Counted from the stretch's first letter, positions 23,294-32,469 are shown. The stretch: DNA of 38,983 nt from Propionibacteriaceae bacterium (GCA_030539405.1 JAUNSA010000008.1:1-38983); one strand, 5' to 3'. Notes: a model not told the origin generated them from the sequence alone. A program made the numbers and translations.

Positions 23294-25306
23294 ATGCAGT
23301 CGGCTGCACCGGACTTCCGCCCCGAGATCCACGGCCTGCGCGGGCTGGCGATCCTGCTGGTGGTCGCCTACCACCTGTGGACGTCCGGGCGCGTCTCGGG
23401 CGGCGTGGACGTCTTCTTGTTCATCTCCGCCTTCCTGATGACGGCCAGCTTCGTCCGCAAGGGCACCGCCTTCCGGCTGCTGGACTTCCTCGTCCAACGC
23501 TTCCGCCACCTGGTCCCCCTGGCGGCCATCGTCATCGCCGCCTCGACCGCCGCCGGCTGGCTGGTGCTGCCCCCCACGCGCTATGAGGGGCTGCTCAACC
23601 ACGCGCGGGCGTCCCTGATCTACCGCGAGAACTGGCGGCTGATCGCCGACCAGGCCAACTACATGGTCGCGGACCCCCAGCGCCTCAACCCCTTCCAGCA
23701 CTTCTGGAGCCTGTCGCTGCAGGGCCAGTTGTTCGTGCTGCTGCCGCTGGTGTTCGTGGCGGCGGCCGCCCTCGAACGCCACCGGGGAATCCCCGTGCGG
23801 CGCACCCTCGCCGTCGTGTTGGGGCTCGCCACCGTGGTGTCGTTCGCGTGGGCCGTCCACCAGGTCGGGGCCGACCCGGCCGCGGCCTACTTCTCCACGT
23901 GGACCCGCGTGTGGGAGTTCACCGCGGCCGGGCTGGTCGCCCTCCTGCCCTCGGTACCACTGTCGGCGCGGGCGTCCCGGATCGTCTCCTGGACGGGGCT
24001 GGCGCTCCTGCTGGGCACGGGCCTGGTGTGGGGACGCGGTGCGTTCCCGGCCTGGGCGGCGCTGCCGCCCCTGCTGGCCGCGGCGCTGGTCATCATCGCC
24101 GGGTCGCGCACCGACGACCCGGGGCACGCCTCCTTCTGGCTGTCGCGGCGTCCGGTCACCTTCGTGGCCAACCGGGCGTACTCGCTGTACCTGTGGCACT
24201 GGCCCGTGTACGTGTTCACCGTCGTGGTGACCTCGAACGGCAACCCGCGCACCGGCCCGGTCGACTCGCTCACGATCCTGGCGGCCTCCTTCGTGCTGGC
24301 CGACCTGTCCACGCGGTTGGTGGAGCGGCGCTTCCACCGGCTCGACCTGCTGCGCTCCAAGCGGTACGCCGTCACGGCGATCCTGCTGTTCACCCTGCTG
24401 GCCACCTCGGTGCTCGGCGGCATCGCCGCCGTCGTGGAGCGGGCCGACCGCGCCACCGCCGAGCTGCCGCCCGACCAACGTCCGGGCGCGCGCGCCCTCA
24501 CCCCGGGGCCGGACGCCCCCGCCTCGGCCTCCCCCACGCCCGGGCGGGGCATCGCGCCGGGCGACCGGGCCATCGTCTACGACTGGCCCCAGGACCTGCC
24601 CGCCTGCGACCCCACCCTGCCCGGCCACCCCGCCGACCCCGACCTGGGCTGGTGCGGCGTCCTGGAGCCCGACGGGGAACCCACGCGCGTGGTGGCGGTC
24701 GTGGGCGACAGCCACGCCTTCCAGTGGCTGACCGCCCTCATCCCCCTCGCCGAGGAGCGCGGGTGGCGGCTGGCCGCCTACGGCCGGGCCGCCTGTCGGC
24801 TGGGCTCACCCAACACCGAACCCGGCTGCAGCGAGTACCAGCGGGCGGCCCGTGACTGGCTGCTCGCCACCCGCCCCGACCAGGTCGTCAGCATGGGCTC
24901 CTCGACGCGGGTGGACGCCCCCGAGCACGACGACTGGGGGTGGGCCGAGGCCATCGCCCCGGTCGCGCACGCGGGGATCGCGGTCGTCAACATCCGCGAC
25001 AACCCGCGCTGGGACTTCGACATGCCCGAATGCGTCCAGCGTTACGGCACCGAGGACCCCCGCTGCTCGGGACGCCGCGCCGACAAGCTCGCCGACGAGT
25101 GGCCGGTCGGCGCCCTGGCCGACCTGCCCCACCAGCACTACCTCGACTTCTCCGACTGGTTCTGCCCGCCGGGCAAGGTCAGCCTGTGCCCCGGCGTCAT
25201 CGGCAACACCTACATCTACATGGACTCCAACCACCTCTCCCGGGCCTACGTCGCCTCGATGGCCGACGTGTTCGCCGAGGTGTGGGACGCCGAGGTCGGC
25301 GCGTGA
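23294..25306 (+). CDS. OafA-type membrane acyltransferase with SGNH domain
   Basis: A 670-residue protein. The Acyl_transf_3 membrane domain starts RPEIHGLRGLAILLVVAYHLW, with the conserved His, and spans about ten helices to residue 390. A Pro/Ala-rich linker is followed by a C-terminal SGNH-hydrolase-like domain: VVGDSHAFQW (Ser block), MGSSTRV, and DSNHLS (Asp/His block). Such proteins O-acetylate or otherwise O-acylate cell-surface glycans, the membrane part moving the acyl group across the membrane. The ATG has a GAGGA site. It overlaps the next gene as GTGA. Confidence 0.9.
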   Translation: MQSAAPDFRPEIHGLRGLAILLVVAYHLWTSGRVSGGVDVFLFISAFLMTASFVRKGTAFRLLDFLVQRFRHLVPLAAIVIAASTAAGWLVLPPTRYEGLLNHARASLIYRENWRLIADQANYMVADPQRLNPFQHFWSLSLQGQLFVLLPLVFVAAAALERHRGIPVRRTLAVVLGLATVVSFAWAVHQVGADPAAAYFSTWTRVWEFTAAGLVALLPSVPLSARASRIVSWTGLALLLGTGLVWGRGAFPAWAALPPLLAAALVIIAGSRTDDPGHASFWLSRRPVTFVANRAYSLYLWHWPVYVFTVVVTSNGNPRTGPVDSLTILAASFVLADLSTRLVERRFHRLDLLRSKRYAVTAILLFTLLATSVLGGIAAVVERADRATAELPPDQRPGARALTPGPDAPASASPTPGRGIAPGDRAIVYDWPQDLPACDPTLPGHPADPDLGWCGVLEPDGEPTRVVAVVGDSHAFQWLTALIPLAEERGWRLAAYGRAACRLGSPNTEPGCSEYQRAARDWLLATRPDQVVSMGSSTRVDAPEHDDWGWAEAIAPVAHAGIAVVNIRDNPRWDFDMPECVQRYGTEDPRCSGRRADKLADEWPVGALADLPHQHYLDFSDWFCPPGKVSLCPGVIGNTYIYMDSNHLSRAYVASMADVFAEVWDAEVGA

Positions 25307-26226
25307 TCCCCCGCCGGTGGTGGGCCGCCGTGGCGAGCCTGCTCGCGGCCCTCGCGCTGGCGTCCTGCACGCCGTACGCGCTCGCACAGCCGCCACGCGA
25401 CCCGCTCATCCGGACCACGCAGGTGGCCGGCGCCACCCTCGCCTACTGCGCCTCGACCCCGATCGAGGAGTGGGGCGCGGGCGTCCGTCGGGTGATCGTG
25501 GGCGTCCACGGCCTGGACCGCAACGCCTGCGGCATGCGCCGCGCGATCGTGGACGCGCTGGGCGGCGAACCCGCCGACACGGTCGTGGTCGCGCCCCACT
25601 TCGCCACCGCCGTGGACGCCTTCGCCGGCGGGCACGCGTGGGCGGCCATGACGTGGCCCGAGGGCGCTGAAGCCACCACGGGCGCCTCCTCCTACGCGGT
25701 CCTGGACGCCCTGGTGGCCCAGTTCGGCGGCCGGTCCGTCACGCTGGTCGGGTTCTCGGGCGGCGGCCAGTTCACCAACCGCTACGCCGCGGTCTCACCG
25801 GTCGACCTGGACTCCTATGTGGTGATCAACCCGTCCTCGTACGTGTGGTTCACCGCTGAGCGCCCCGGACCCACCCGCGACTGCCCGGCCTGGGACGCCT
25901 GGCGCTACGGGCTGGATGACCGCTCCGGCTACGCCTCCCGGCTCGACGAGGCGGCGATCACCGCCCAGTACGGACGCCGCAGCGTGCGCTACCTGATCGG
26001 GACCGCCGACGACGACCCGCACTCCCCCTCGCTGGACCGGTCCTGCGGGGCGATGGCCCAGGGAACCCACCGCCTGGACCGGGCCTTCGCCTACCAACGC
26101 CACCTGCACGCCGTGTTCGGCCCCGGCATCGTGGCACGCCAGCCCGTCATCGTCGTGCCCGGCGTCGGCCACGACGGCGGCGCGATGCTCGCCAGCACGG
26201 CCGGACGGCGCGCGCTGGGAGGCTGA
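25303..26226 (+). CDS. Lipoprotein of the alpha/beta-hydrolase fold
   Basis: A 307-residue lipoprotein (ALASC, C22). The domain shows a serine nucleophile elbow GFSGGG (S152), a probable acid in GTADDDPHS, and a probable catalytic His in VPGVGHDGG. The fold resembles secreted esterases and PHB-depolymerase-like proteins. Its GTG start overlaps the acyltransferase stop as GTGA, so an esterase appears to be made together with an O-acyltransferase. The substrate is unknown; a role in trimming or editing surface acyl groups is inference from pairing. Confidence 0.75.
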   Translation: MIPRRWWAAVASLLAALALASCTPYALAQPPRDPLIRTTQVAGATLAYCASTPIEEWGAGVRRVIVGVHGLDRNACGMRRAIVDALGGEPADTVVVAPHFATAVDAFAGGHAWAAMTWPEGAEATTGASSYAVLDALVAQFGGRSVTLVGFSGGGQFTNRYAAVSPVDLDSYVVINPSSYVWFTAERPGPTRDCPAWDAWRYGLDDRSGYASRLDEAAITAQYGRRSVRYLIGTADDDPHSPSLDRSCGAMAQGTHRLDRAFAYQRHLHAVFGPGIVARQPVIVVPGVGHDGGAMLASTAGRRALGG

Positions 26227-26246
26227 GCCTCACCCGGCGAGGCTCA
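26224..26246. terminator. Bidirectional hairpin between convergent genes
   Basis: TGAGCCTC pairs with GAGGCTCA (8 bp, 7-nt loop) starting at the hydrolase stop codon. It sits between the + strand hydrolase and the - strand small gene. Confidence 0.6.
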
Positions 26247-26254
26247 CTCGGGGC

Positions 26255-26461
26255 TCACTCGGTCGGGTCGCTGCTCTCCTCGACGTTGCCGTCGTGCTCG
26301 CCCGCCGCGCCGGGGGGACCGTCCGGGTTCTGCCGGGCATGCCCCCGCCGACCCGTCGGGTCGTCGACGTCCTGGGCGCTGCGCAGGGCCATGTCGGGCT
26401 CCGCGTTGCCGGGATCCTCGACGTTCTCGGTGACGTCGGCTTCGGTGGGTTCGTGGGTCAT
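26255..26461 (-). CDS. Small acidic, probably disordered protein
   Basis: A 68-residue protein starting MTHEPTEADVTENVEDPG, rich in Asp, Glu, Pro and Gly with no hydrophobic core. No family recognised. The ATG has a GGAGGG site 4 nt upstream. It follows ileS by 46 bp on the same strand and may be read from it. Coding status rests on the ribosome site, composition and a clean stop before the hairpin. Confidence 0.55.
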   Translation of the reverse strand: MTHEPTEADVTENVEDPGNAEPDMALRSAQDVDDPTGRRGHARQNPDGPPGAAGEHDGNVEESSDPTE

Positions 26462-26507
26462 GGGACCACCCTCCCCCACCGCAGCGCGCCAGACAAGGGT
26501 CGAGCGC

Positions 26508-29500
26508 TCAGGCCTTGGCCAGCGAGAAGCTCAACCCCAGGTCGTCGTCGGTCACGACGGTGCCGCTCGGCTCCCCCTCGGTGAGGGTCGTCGCCAGCAC
26601 CTCGTCGGCCACCAGGCCGGACGCCTCCCGCAGGGCCTCGCCCAGCTCGCCGCCGGCCGCCCACGTGAGCGTGATCCGGTCCGAGACCTCCAGGCCGATC
26701 CGCTTGCGGGCGTCCTGCACCATCCGGATGACCTCGCGGACCAGGCCCGCGCGGACCAGGTCGGGCGTGAGCTCGAGGTCGAGCGCGACGGTCTCGCCCT
26801 GCTCGTTGACCACCGACCAGCCCTCGCGCGGCCGCTCCGACACGATGACCTCCTCGGCGGTCACGACGGTGCCACCGGCCCAGTCGACCGTCGCCTCACC
26901 GGTCGACGCCAGGGCGGACGCCAGGGCCGCGGCGTCCGCGTCGGCGATCGCCTGGGCGACCTTGGGGGTGTCCTTGCCGAACCGCTTTCCGAGGGCGCGG
27001 AAGTTGCCCTTGGCCGCGTAGTCGACCAGGTCACCGGCCGAGGCGAACGACTCCACGGCGCCGACGTTGAGCTCGGCGGCGATCTCGGCCACCAACTCGT
27101 CGGTCAGCTTCGCGAACGACGCGCTCGGCACCAGCACCCGCCGCAGCGGCTGGCGGGTCTTGACCTGAGCCTCCGAACGGGCGCCCCGGCCGAGCTCGAC
27201 CAGGCGACGGGTGAGGTCCATGGCAGCCACCAGCTCGGGGTCGGCCAGGTCGGCGTCCACCGTCGGCCAGTCGGACAGGTGGACCGACTCGGGCGCGCCC
27301 GGCACGGCGGCGACCACGAGGTCCTGCCAGACCCGCTCGGTGATGAACGGCGCCATCGGGGCCATCAGGCGGGCGACGACGTCGATGGTCTCGTGGAGGG
27401 TCCACAGGGCCGACGGGTCGCCGTCCCAGAAGCGGCGCCGGGAGCGACGCACGTACCAGTTCGACAGGTCGTCGACGAACTCACTGAGCAGCGAGCCGGC
27501 GCGCTGGGTGTCGAAGTTCTCCAGGGCGTCGGTGACGTCGGCGATCAGTTGGGTGCGCACGGCGACCAGCCAGCGGTCCAGGACGGGGCGCCCGGCCACC
27601 GCCGGGGCCGAGCCGGTCGGCGTCCAGTGGTTGGTGCGGGCGTACAGCGACTGGAAGCTCACGGCGTTCCAGAAGGTGAGGAGCACCTTGCGGACGGTCT
27701 CCTGGATGGCGCTGTGCCCGACCCGGCGCGAGGCCCAGGGCGAGCCGGCCGCCGCCATGAACCAGCGCACCGCGTCCGCACCGTGCTGGTCCATCAGCGG
27801 GATCGGTTCGAGGATGTTGCCCAGGTGCTTGGACATCTTGCGGCCGTCCTCGGCGAGGATGTGGCCCAGGCACAACACGTTCTTGAAGTCGGACCGGTCG
27901 AACACCAGCGTGCTGACCGCCATCTGGGAGTAGAACCAGCCGCGGGTCTGGTCGATCGCCTCGCAGATGAAGTCGGCCGGGAAGGCCTGCTCGAACTCCT
28001 GCTGGGAGCCGTCGACCCACGGGTAGCCCCACTGCGCGAACGGCATCGAGCCCGAGTCGTACCAGGCGTCGATGACCTCGGGCACGCGGTGGGACGGCTG
28101 GCCGCAGGTCGGGCAGCCGAAGGTGATGTCGTCGACGAAGGGGCGGTGCGGGTCGAGCTCGTCCAGGTCCTGCCCGGCGAGCTCACCGAGCTCGGCCAGC
28201 GACCCGACGCACACCTGGTGGTCGTCCTCGCAGCGCCAGATCGGCAGCGGGGTGCCCCAGTAGCGCTTGCGGCTGAGCGCCCAGTCGACGTTGTTGTTGA
28301 GCCAGTCGCCGAAGCGGCCGTGCTTGATGTGCTCGGGGTACCAGTTGGTCTGCTCGTTCTCGCGGACCAGGGCGTCCTTGATCGCGGTCGTGCGGATGTA
28401 CCACGACGGCTGGGCGTAGTAGAGCAGCGTCGTGTGGCATCGCCAGCAGTGCGGGTAGCTGTGCTCGTAGTCGAGCACGCGGAACATGAGCCCGCGCTGC
28501 TCCAGGTCGGCCACCAGCGCCTTGTCGGCGGTCTTGAAGAACTGCCCGCCCACCAGCGGCACGTCGGGGGCGAAGGTGCCGTCGGGGCGGATCGGGTTCA
28601 CCATCGGCAACCCGTAGGCGCGGCAGGTGATCATGTCGTCCTCGCCGAAGGCGGGCGCCTGGTGGACCAGGCCGGTGCCGTCCTCGACCGTGACGTACTC
28701 GGCGTTGACGACGTAGTGGGTGCCGCCGACGACGTCGGGGAACTCGACCAGGTCGAAGGGACGGGCATACCGCCAGCCCTCCATCTCCTTGCCGGTGAAG
28801 GAGGGGCCGAGCTTCCAGTCCTCGCCGAGCACCTTCTCGGCCAGCGGTTCGGCGATGACGAGGGTGTCGTCGTCGCGGGTGGCGACGACGTAGGTGACGT
28901 CGGGGTGGGCGGCCACGGCGGTGTTGGACACGAGCGTCCACGGGGTGGTGGTCCAGACCAGCAGGTCGGCCTTGCCCTCGAGCGGGCCCGACGTCACCGG
29001 GAACCGGACGTAGACCGACGGGTCGGTGACGTCCTCATAGCCTTGGGCGAGTTCGTGGTCGGACAGGGTGGTGCCGCAGCGGGGGCAGTAGGGAGCGACG
29101 CGGTAGTCCTCGACGAGGAGGCCCTTGTCGTGGATCTGCTTGAGGCTCCACCACACCGACTGGACGTACTCGGTCGACATCGTCCAGTAGGCGTCGTCCA
29201 TGTTGACCCAGTAGCCCATGCGCTCGGTGAGCTCGGCGAAGGCGTCGACGTGGCGTCCGACCGATTCGCGGCAGCGCTCGTTGAACGGCTCGATGCCGTA
29301 CGCCTCGATGTCGCCCTTGCCGGAGAAGCCCAGCTCCTTCTCGACGGCGAGCTCGACCGGCAGGCCGTGGCAGTCCCAGCCGGCCTTCCGCTCGACGAGG
29401 TGCCCCTGCATCGTCTTGAAGCGGGGGAAGACGTCCTTGAACACGCGCGCCTCGATGTGGTGCGTGCCCGGCCGGCCGTTGGCGGTGGGCGGGCCCTCGT

Positions 29501-29645
29501 AGAAGGTCCAGCGCGGGCCGTCGGCCGTGCGCTCGATGGAGCGGGCGAAGGTGTCGTTGGCCTGCCAGAAGGCGAGCACGTCGCGTTCCATCGCGGGCAG
29601 GTCGACCTGCGGCGCGACGGCGTTGTACCCGGGCTGGGTGGTCAT
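26508..29645 (-). CDS. ileS: Isoleucyl-tRNA synthetase
   Basis: A 1045-residue class Ia synthetase. The HIGH motif appears as GTHH (60-63) in EGPPTANGRPGTHHIE, and KMSKS as KMSKH starting at residue 603. The CP1 editing domain, the WYDSGSMPFAQWGYP segment and the C-terminal anticodon-binding region are present. The GTHH/KMSKH variants and length are those of the eukaryote-like IleRS2 class found in mycobacteria, a class generally linked to low mupirocin sensitivity. The ATG lies behind AGAGGGG. A T-box leader precedes it. Confidence 0.97.
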   Translation of the reverse strand: MTTQPGYNAVAPQVDLPAMERDVLAFWQANDTFARSIERTADGPRWTFYEGPPTANGRPGTHHIEARVFKDVFPRFKTMQGHLVERKAGWDCHGLPVELAVEKELGFSGKGDIEAYGIEPFNERCRESVGRHVDAFAELTERMGYWVNMDDAYWTMSTEYVQSVWWSLKQIHDKGLLVEDYRVAPYCPRCGTTLSDHELAQGYEDVTDPSVYVRFPVTSGPLEGKADLLVWTTTPWTLVSNTAVAAHPDVTYVVATRDDDTLVIAEPLAEKVLGEDWKLGPSFTGKEMEGWRYARPFDLVEFPDVVGGTHYVVNAEYVTVEDGTGLVHQAPAFGEDDMITCRAYGLPMVNPIRPDGTFAPDVPLVGGQFFKTADKALVADLEQRGLMFRVLDYEHSYPHCWRCHTTLLYYAQPSWYIRTTAIKDALVRENEQTNWYPEHIKHGRFGDWLNNNVDWALSRKRYWGTPLPIWRCEDDHQVCVGSLAELGELAGQDLDELDPHRPFVDDITFGCPTCGQPSHRVPEVIDAWYDSGSMPFAQWGYPWVDGSQQEFEQAFPADFICEAIDQTRGWFYSQMAVSTLVFDRSDFKNVLCLGHILAEDGRKMSKHLGNILEPIPLMDQHGADAVRWFMAAAGSPWASRRVGHSAIQETVRKVLLTFWNAVSFQSLYARTNHWTPTGSAPAVAGRPVLDRWLVAVRTQLIADVTDALENFDTQRAGSLLSEFVDDLSNWYVRRSRRRFWDGDPSALWTLHETIDVVARLMAPMAPFITERVWQDLVVAAVPGAPESVHLSDWPTVDADLADPELVAAMDLTRRLVELGRGARSEAQVKTRQPLRRVLVPSASFAKLTDELVAEIAAELNVGAVESFASAGDLVDYAAKGNFRALGKRFGKDTPKVAQAIADADAAALASALASTGEATVDWAGGTVVTAEEVIVSERPREGWSVVNEQGETVALDLELTPDLVRAGLVREVIRMVQDARKRIGLEVSDRITLTWAAGGELGEALREASGLVADEVLATTLTEGEPSGTVVTDDDLGLSFSLAKA

Positions 29646-29826
29646 GAGGGCCCCTCTTCGTCAGTGCGTCCGGACGAAGGGACGAGGCGAACCCCGCGGT
29701 ACCACCCTTCTTGGGCCCTCACCGAAGGCCCCGCTCTTGCTCGCCGCAGCCGGTTCTAATGAGGACGCCGTGCGTCCCGTTCTTCCGGCAGCTCCGGGGT
29801 GATGGCCCCATCCATGCCGTGCGACG
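29646..29826 (-). ncRNA. T-box riboswitch of ileS (translational type)
   Basis: The transcript strand carries the T-box sequence AAGGGTGGTACCGCGG (around 29694-29709). Its UGGU can pair with the ACCA end of tRNA-Ile. Upstream, a short stem I region shows GGCCATCACCCC, where ATC is the Ile specifier. Downstream, CTTCGTC (29656-29662) and GACGAAG (29673-29679) form a hairpin next to the AGAGGGG ribosome site. No T-run is present, so translation, not termination, is probably controlled. Short-stem-I translational T-boxes on ileS are known in actinobacteria. Confidence 0.93.
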
Positions 29827-29832
29827 CGCGCC

Positions 29833-29838
29833 AGTCTA
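29833..29838 (-). promoter_or_regulatory. -10 box of ileS (TAGACT)
   Basis: TAGACT predicts a start near 29826, at the beginning of the T-box leader. It lies only 14-19 bp from the start of the divergent small gene, so the two promoters overlap. Confidence 0.5.
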
Positions 29839-29851
29839 CCGAACTGGGACA

Positions 29852-30034
29852 ATGGACGGCGTGGACGCCCTCCTGTGGACCTTGATGATCATCGGCGCCG
29901 CCGTCGTGGTCGGCTCCCTGTTCGCGCTGCGCGCCCTGCCGCGGGACCTGCGCCCGTTCGCGATCGTGCCGCTCGGGGTCGTCCTCGCCGGCTTCGTCGT
30001 GGGCTTCCTGGTGCTGGCCGGGGTGTTCGGGTAG
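29852..30034 (+). CDS. Small two-helix membrane protein
   Basis: A 60-residue protein, MDGVDALLWTLMIIGAAVVV then a basic loop RALPRDLRPF and a second hydrophobic segment to the end. Two membrane helices are predicted, with a positive loop between them. No family recognised. The start is ATG 29852 or GTG 29861; the latter lies 7 nt after GACAAT (29848-29853), a possible -10 box. The gene is divergent from ileS and ends 3 bp from the convergent exporter gene. Confidence 0.6.
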   Translation: MDGVDALLWTLMIIGAAVVVGSLFALRALPRDLRPFAIVPLGVVLAGFVVGFLVLAGVFG

Positions 30035-30037
30035 CGG

Positions 30038-31441
30038 TCAGCGCCGCCGCATCTGCCCGGCGCGCATGGACAGCATGGTGGCCCGCCGGGCGATGTGTTC
30101 GGTGGGCAGCGCGAGCCGGCGCCCGAGCACGGCCCCGGCCGAGCTGCCGAGGGCGAGCCCGACCCCGGTGAGGACGGCGAGCATGAACAGCTCGGGGGCA
30201 GTGTCGTTGGGAGTCACGGCCGGGAGCCCGACCACGAGCCGGAACAGGCCGCGGTACACGAGCATCCCGGGCATGAGCGGGGCGATGCCCATGGTGACCA
30301 GGGCGACCGCCGGCGGCCCCAACCACCGCGACAGCCGATGACCCAGCACCCCCACCACGAAGGCAGCCGCGCCGGCCGCGAGGACGTGGTCGCCGGCCAG
30401 CGGGGTCAGCACCAGCAGGTAGCTCGTCCACGCCAGCGCGCCGAATCCGCCCACCATGACCGCGCCGCGCGGGCCCAACCCGCTGGTCACCCCGAACGCC
30501 GTCGCGAAGGCGGCGCACGCCAGGACCTGCACCACCGGGTGCGGGGCCGGGATGAGTTCGGGGGCCAGGTAGGCCGGCGCCCCGACGCGGACGCCGAGCC
30601 ACAGCACGGCCGCCACCCCGAGGATGAGCCCTCCGGTGCGCATGACCAGCTCGATGATCCGGGCGCCGGCGGTGACGAAGTAGCCGTCGAGGGCGTCCTG
30701 GGCCGCGGCCACGACCCCCATGCCGGCCAGCATCGAGACCATGCCCGCGGCCACCACCAGCGAGGGCGACAACTGCCACAGGTCCGTCACCCCCAGCCCG
30801 CGCAGGTACATCAGCGCCACCGCCAGCAGCATCGGCACCGCCCCGGCCACGACCTGGACGAAGAAGTAGGGCGCCCTCCGGCGCACCATCAGCGCGGTGA
30901 CCCAGCCGATCAGCAGCGTGGCCAGCCCGGCCACCACCACCTCCATCCAGATCCCGCCGAGCAGGGCGCAGATGCTCGCCCCCTGGGCGAAGGCCGCCAG
31001 CCAGCGGACCCAGCGGCGGTACTCCTGCCCCGAGGACTCGCGCTCCCGCAGGGCGTCGGTCGCCTCGTCAAGGGTGATCTCGCCCCGCGACACGGCCTCC
31101 ACGACTCCCTCGAGGTGGCCCAGGCGGGCGTAGTCCTGCGCCAGCGCCGGGACCACCCGCACCATCGTGACCGGTTGCTCCCCCTCGCCGGCATAGCTGC
31201 CCACCGTCAGCGAGGTGTAGGTGACGTCGGCCTGCAGGCCCACCCCGTGGGCCAGACCGACGCGGATGATCATCTGGGTGGCTTCTGCCGCGGACGCCCC
31301 ACACTCCAGCGCGGTGCCCCCGATCCGGGTCGCCAGCGCGACCAGGGCGACGACGTCGGCCCCGGGGCCCTCGACGCCGGAACCGCTGGCCCCGCCCGCG
31401 ACGCGTTGGCGCCGCAACAGGCGGTCGAGGCGCCCGCTCAC
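30038..31441 (-). CDS. ThrE-family threonine/serine exporter
   Basis: A 467-residue membrane protein joining both halves of the ThrE family. Residues about 30-270 are the DUF1212-like part: a soluble start with CGASAAEATQMIIRV followed by five membrane helices. Residues about 300-460 are the second domain with GHRLSRWLGPPAVALVTMGIAPLMPGMLVYRG, a conserved motif. The C. glutamicum member exports threonine and serine by proton antiport. The GTG start overlaps the upstream oxidoreductase stop as GTGA. Confidence 0.88.
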   Translation of the reverse strand: MSGRLDRLLRRQRVAGGASGSGVEGPGADVVALVALATRIGGTALECGASAAEATQMIIRVGLAHGVGLQADVTYTSLTVGSYAGEGEQPVTMVRVVPALAQDYARLGHLEGVVEAVSRGEITLDEATDALRERESSGQEYRRWVRWLAAFAQGASICALLGGIWMEVVVAGLATLLIGWVTALMVRRRAPYFFVQVVAGAVPMLLAVALMYLRGLGVTDLWQLSPSLVVAAGMVSMLAGMGVVAAAQDALDGYFVTAGARIIELVMRTGGLILGVAAVLWLGVRVGAPAYLAPELIPAPHPVVQVLACAAFATAFGVTSGLGPRGAVMVGGFGALAWTSYLLVLTPLAGDHVLAAGAAAFVVGVLGHRLSRWLGPPAVALVTMGIAPLMPGMLVYRGLFRLVVGLPAVTPNDTAPELFMLAVLTGVGLALGSSAGAVLGRRLALPTEHIARRATMLSMRAGQMRRR

Positions 31442-32427
31442 TCAGCCCCTCGGGTCGGCTCCCCCGGGCGCAGCACGACCTTGCCCAGCACCTCGCCCGC
31501 CACGAGGGCGTCCATCGCGTCGGCGAGCTGGTCGAAGCCGACCACCCGGTCGATGTGCGGGCGGACGCCGCTGCGGCCCAGCAGCGCCAGCACAGCGGCC
31601 AGCTCGGCGGCCGTCCCCATGGTCGAGCCGATGATGCGCAACTGCAGGAAGAAGACGCGGTTGAGGTCCGCGGGCGGATTCGCACCCGAGGTCGCCCCGC
31701 ACACGACGATCGTGCCGCCGGGACGCAACGACTTCAGGGAGTGCGACCACGTCGCCTCGCCGACGGTCTCCACGACGAGGTCGACCCGCTCGGGCAACCG
31801 TGCCCCCGGTTCGAAGACCTCATCGGCGCCCAGCGACTGTGCGAAGGCGCGCTTGTGCTCGGTCCGCGCGGTGGCCCACACCCGGTGCCCCAACGCCTTG
31901 GCGAGCTGGATCGTCGCCGACGCCACACCACCCGAACCTCCTTGGACGAGCACCGTGCCGGGCTTCCACAGCCCCGAGTCGCGGGTCAGCATCCGGAAGG
32001 CGGTGAGGTAGGCGGTCGGCACGCAGGCCGCCTCCTCCCACGACAGGCCGGCGGGCTTCTCGATGAGGTTGCCCTCGGGCACGACCACGTGCTCGGCCAG
32101 GGTGCCCTGGTGCAGTTCGGAGAGCAGGGTGCGCTTCGGGTCGAGCGTCGCGTCCCCGCTCCAGTCGGGGCTGGTGATCACGGGATGCACGACCACCTCG
32201 CGCCCGTCGGCCGTGGTGCCCACGGCGTCCGTGCCCAGGATCATCGGCATGCGGTCGGCGGGCAGGCCCACGCCGCGCAGCGACCACACGTCGTGGTGGT
32301 TCAGCGACGCAGCCTTGACCTTCACGCTCACCCAGCCGTCCGGCGGGGTCGGGTCGGGACGTTCCCCGACGATGAGGGCGGCCAGGGGGTCAGCCGGGTT
32401 GGCAGCATCGACGTAGGCGGCTCGCAT
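31438..32427 (-). CDS. MDR-superfamily oxidoreductase (quinone-oxidoreductase-like)
   Basis: A 329-residue medium-chain dehydrogenase/reductase. The N-terminal GroES-like domain has LNHHDVWSLRG and LGTDAVGTTADG. The Rossmann domain has VLVQGGSGGVASATIQLAKALGHRVWATARTEHK. The cysteine ligands of the structural and catalytic zinc of alcohol dehydrogenases are not evident, so a zinc-independent NADPH:quinone or enoyl reductase is more likely than an alcohol dehydrogenase. The ATG follows TAGGCT by 6 nt, so a leaderless transcript is likely. Coupled to the ThrE gene. Confidence 0.82.
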   Translation of the reverse strand: MRAAYVDAANPADPLAALIVGERPDPTPPDGWVSVKVKAASLNHHDVWSLRGVGLPADRMPMILGTDAVGTTADGREVVVHPVITSPDWSGDATLDPKRTLLSELHQGTLAEHVVVPEGNLIEKPAGLSWEEAACVPTAYLTAFRMLTRDSGLWKPGTVLVQGGSGGVASATIQLAKALGHRVWATARTEHKRAFAQSLGADEVFEPGARLPERVDLVVETVGEATWSHSLKSLRPGGTIVVCGATSGANPPADLNRVFFLQLRIIGSTMGTAAELAAVLALLGRSGVRPHIDRVVGFDQLADAMDALVAGEVLGKVVLRPGEPTRGAE

Positions 32428-32433
32428 GGCCCC

Positions 32434-32439
32434 AGCCTA
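32434..32439 (-). promoter_or_regulatory. -10 box of the oxidoreductase-ThrE operon (TAGGCT)
   Basis: TAGGCT, 6 nt, ATG at 32427. It forms one half of a 48-bp divergent promoter. Confidence 0.55.
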
Positions 32440-32463
32440 GGCAACGGCGTCCGGACGCGGCGG

Positions 32464-32469
32464 TAGGCT
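32464..32469 (+). promoter_or_regulatory. -10 box of the P-loop protein gene (TAGGCT)
   Basis: TAGGCT, 6 nt, GTG at 32476. Same hexamer as the divergent gene. No ribosome site. Confidence 0.55.

Noticed and set aside
26241-26262. Direct duplication GGCTCACTCGG as a mobile-element target site
   Set aside because: Two adjacent 11-bp copies with no element between them; more likely slippage at a convergent gene end.
26286-29759. A very long + strand open frame opposite ileS (and similar long frames opposite the PBP, tad and ileS genes)
   Set aside because: High GC makes antisense frames stay open. The translation is low-complexity, Val/Arg/Gly-rich, with no domain, while the opposite strand encodes complete known proteins.
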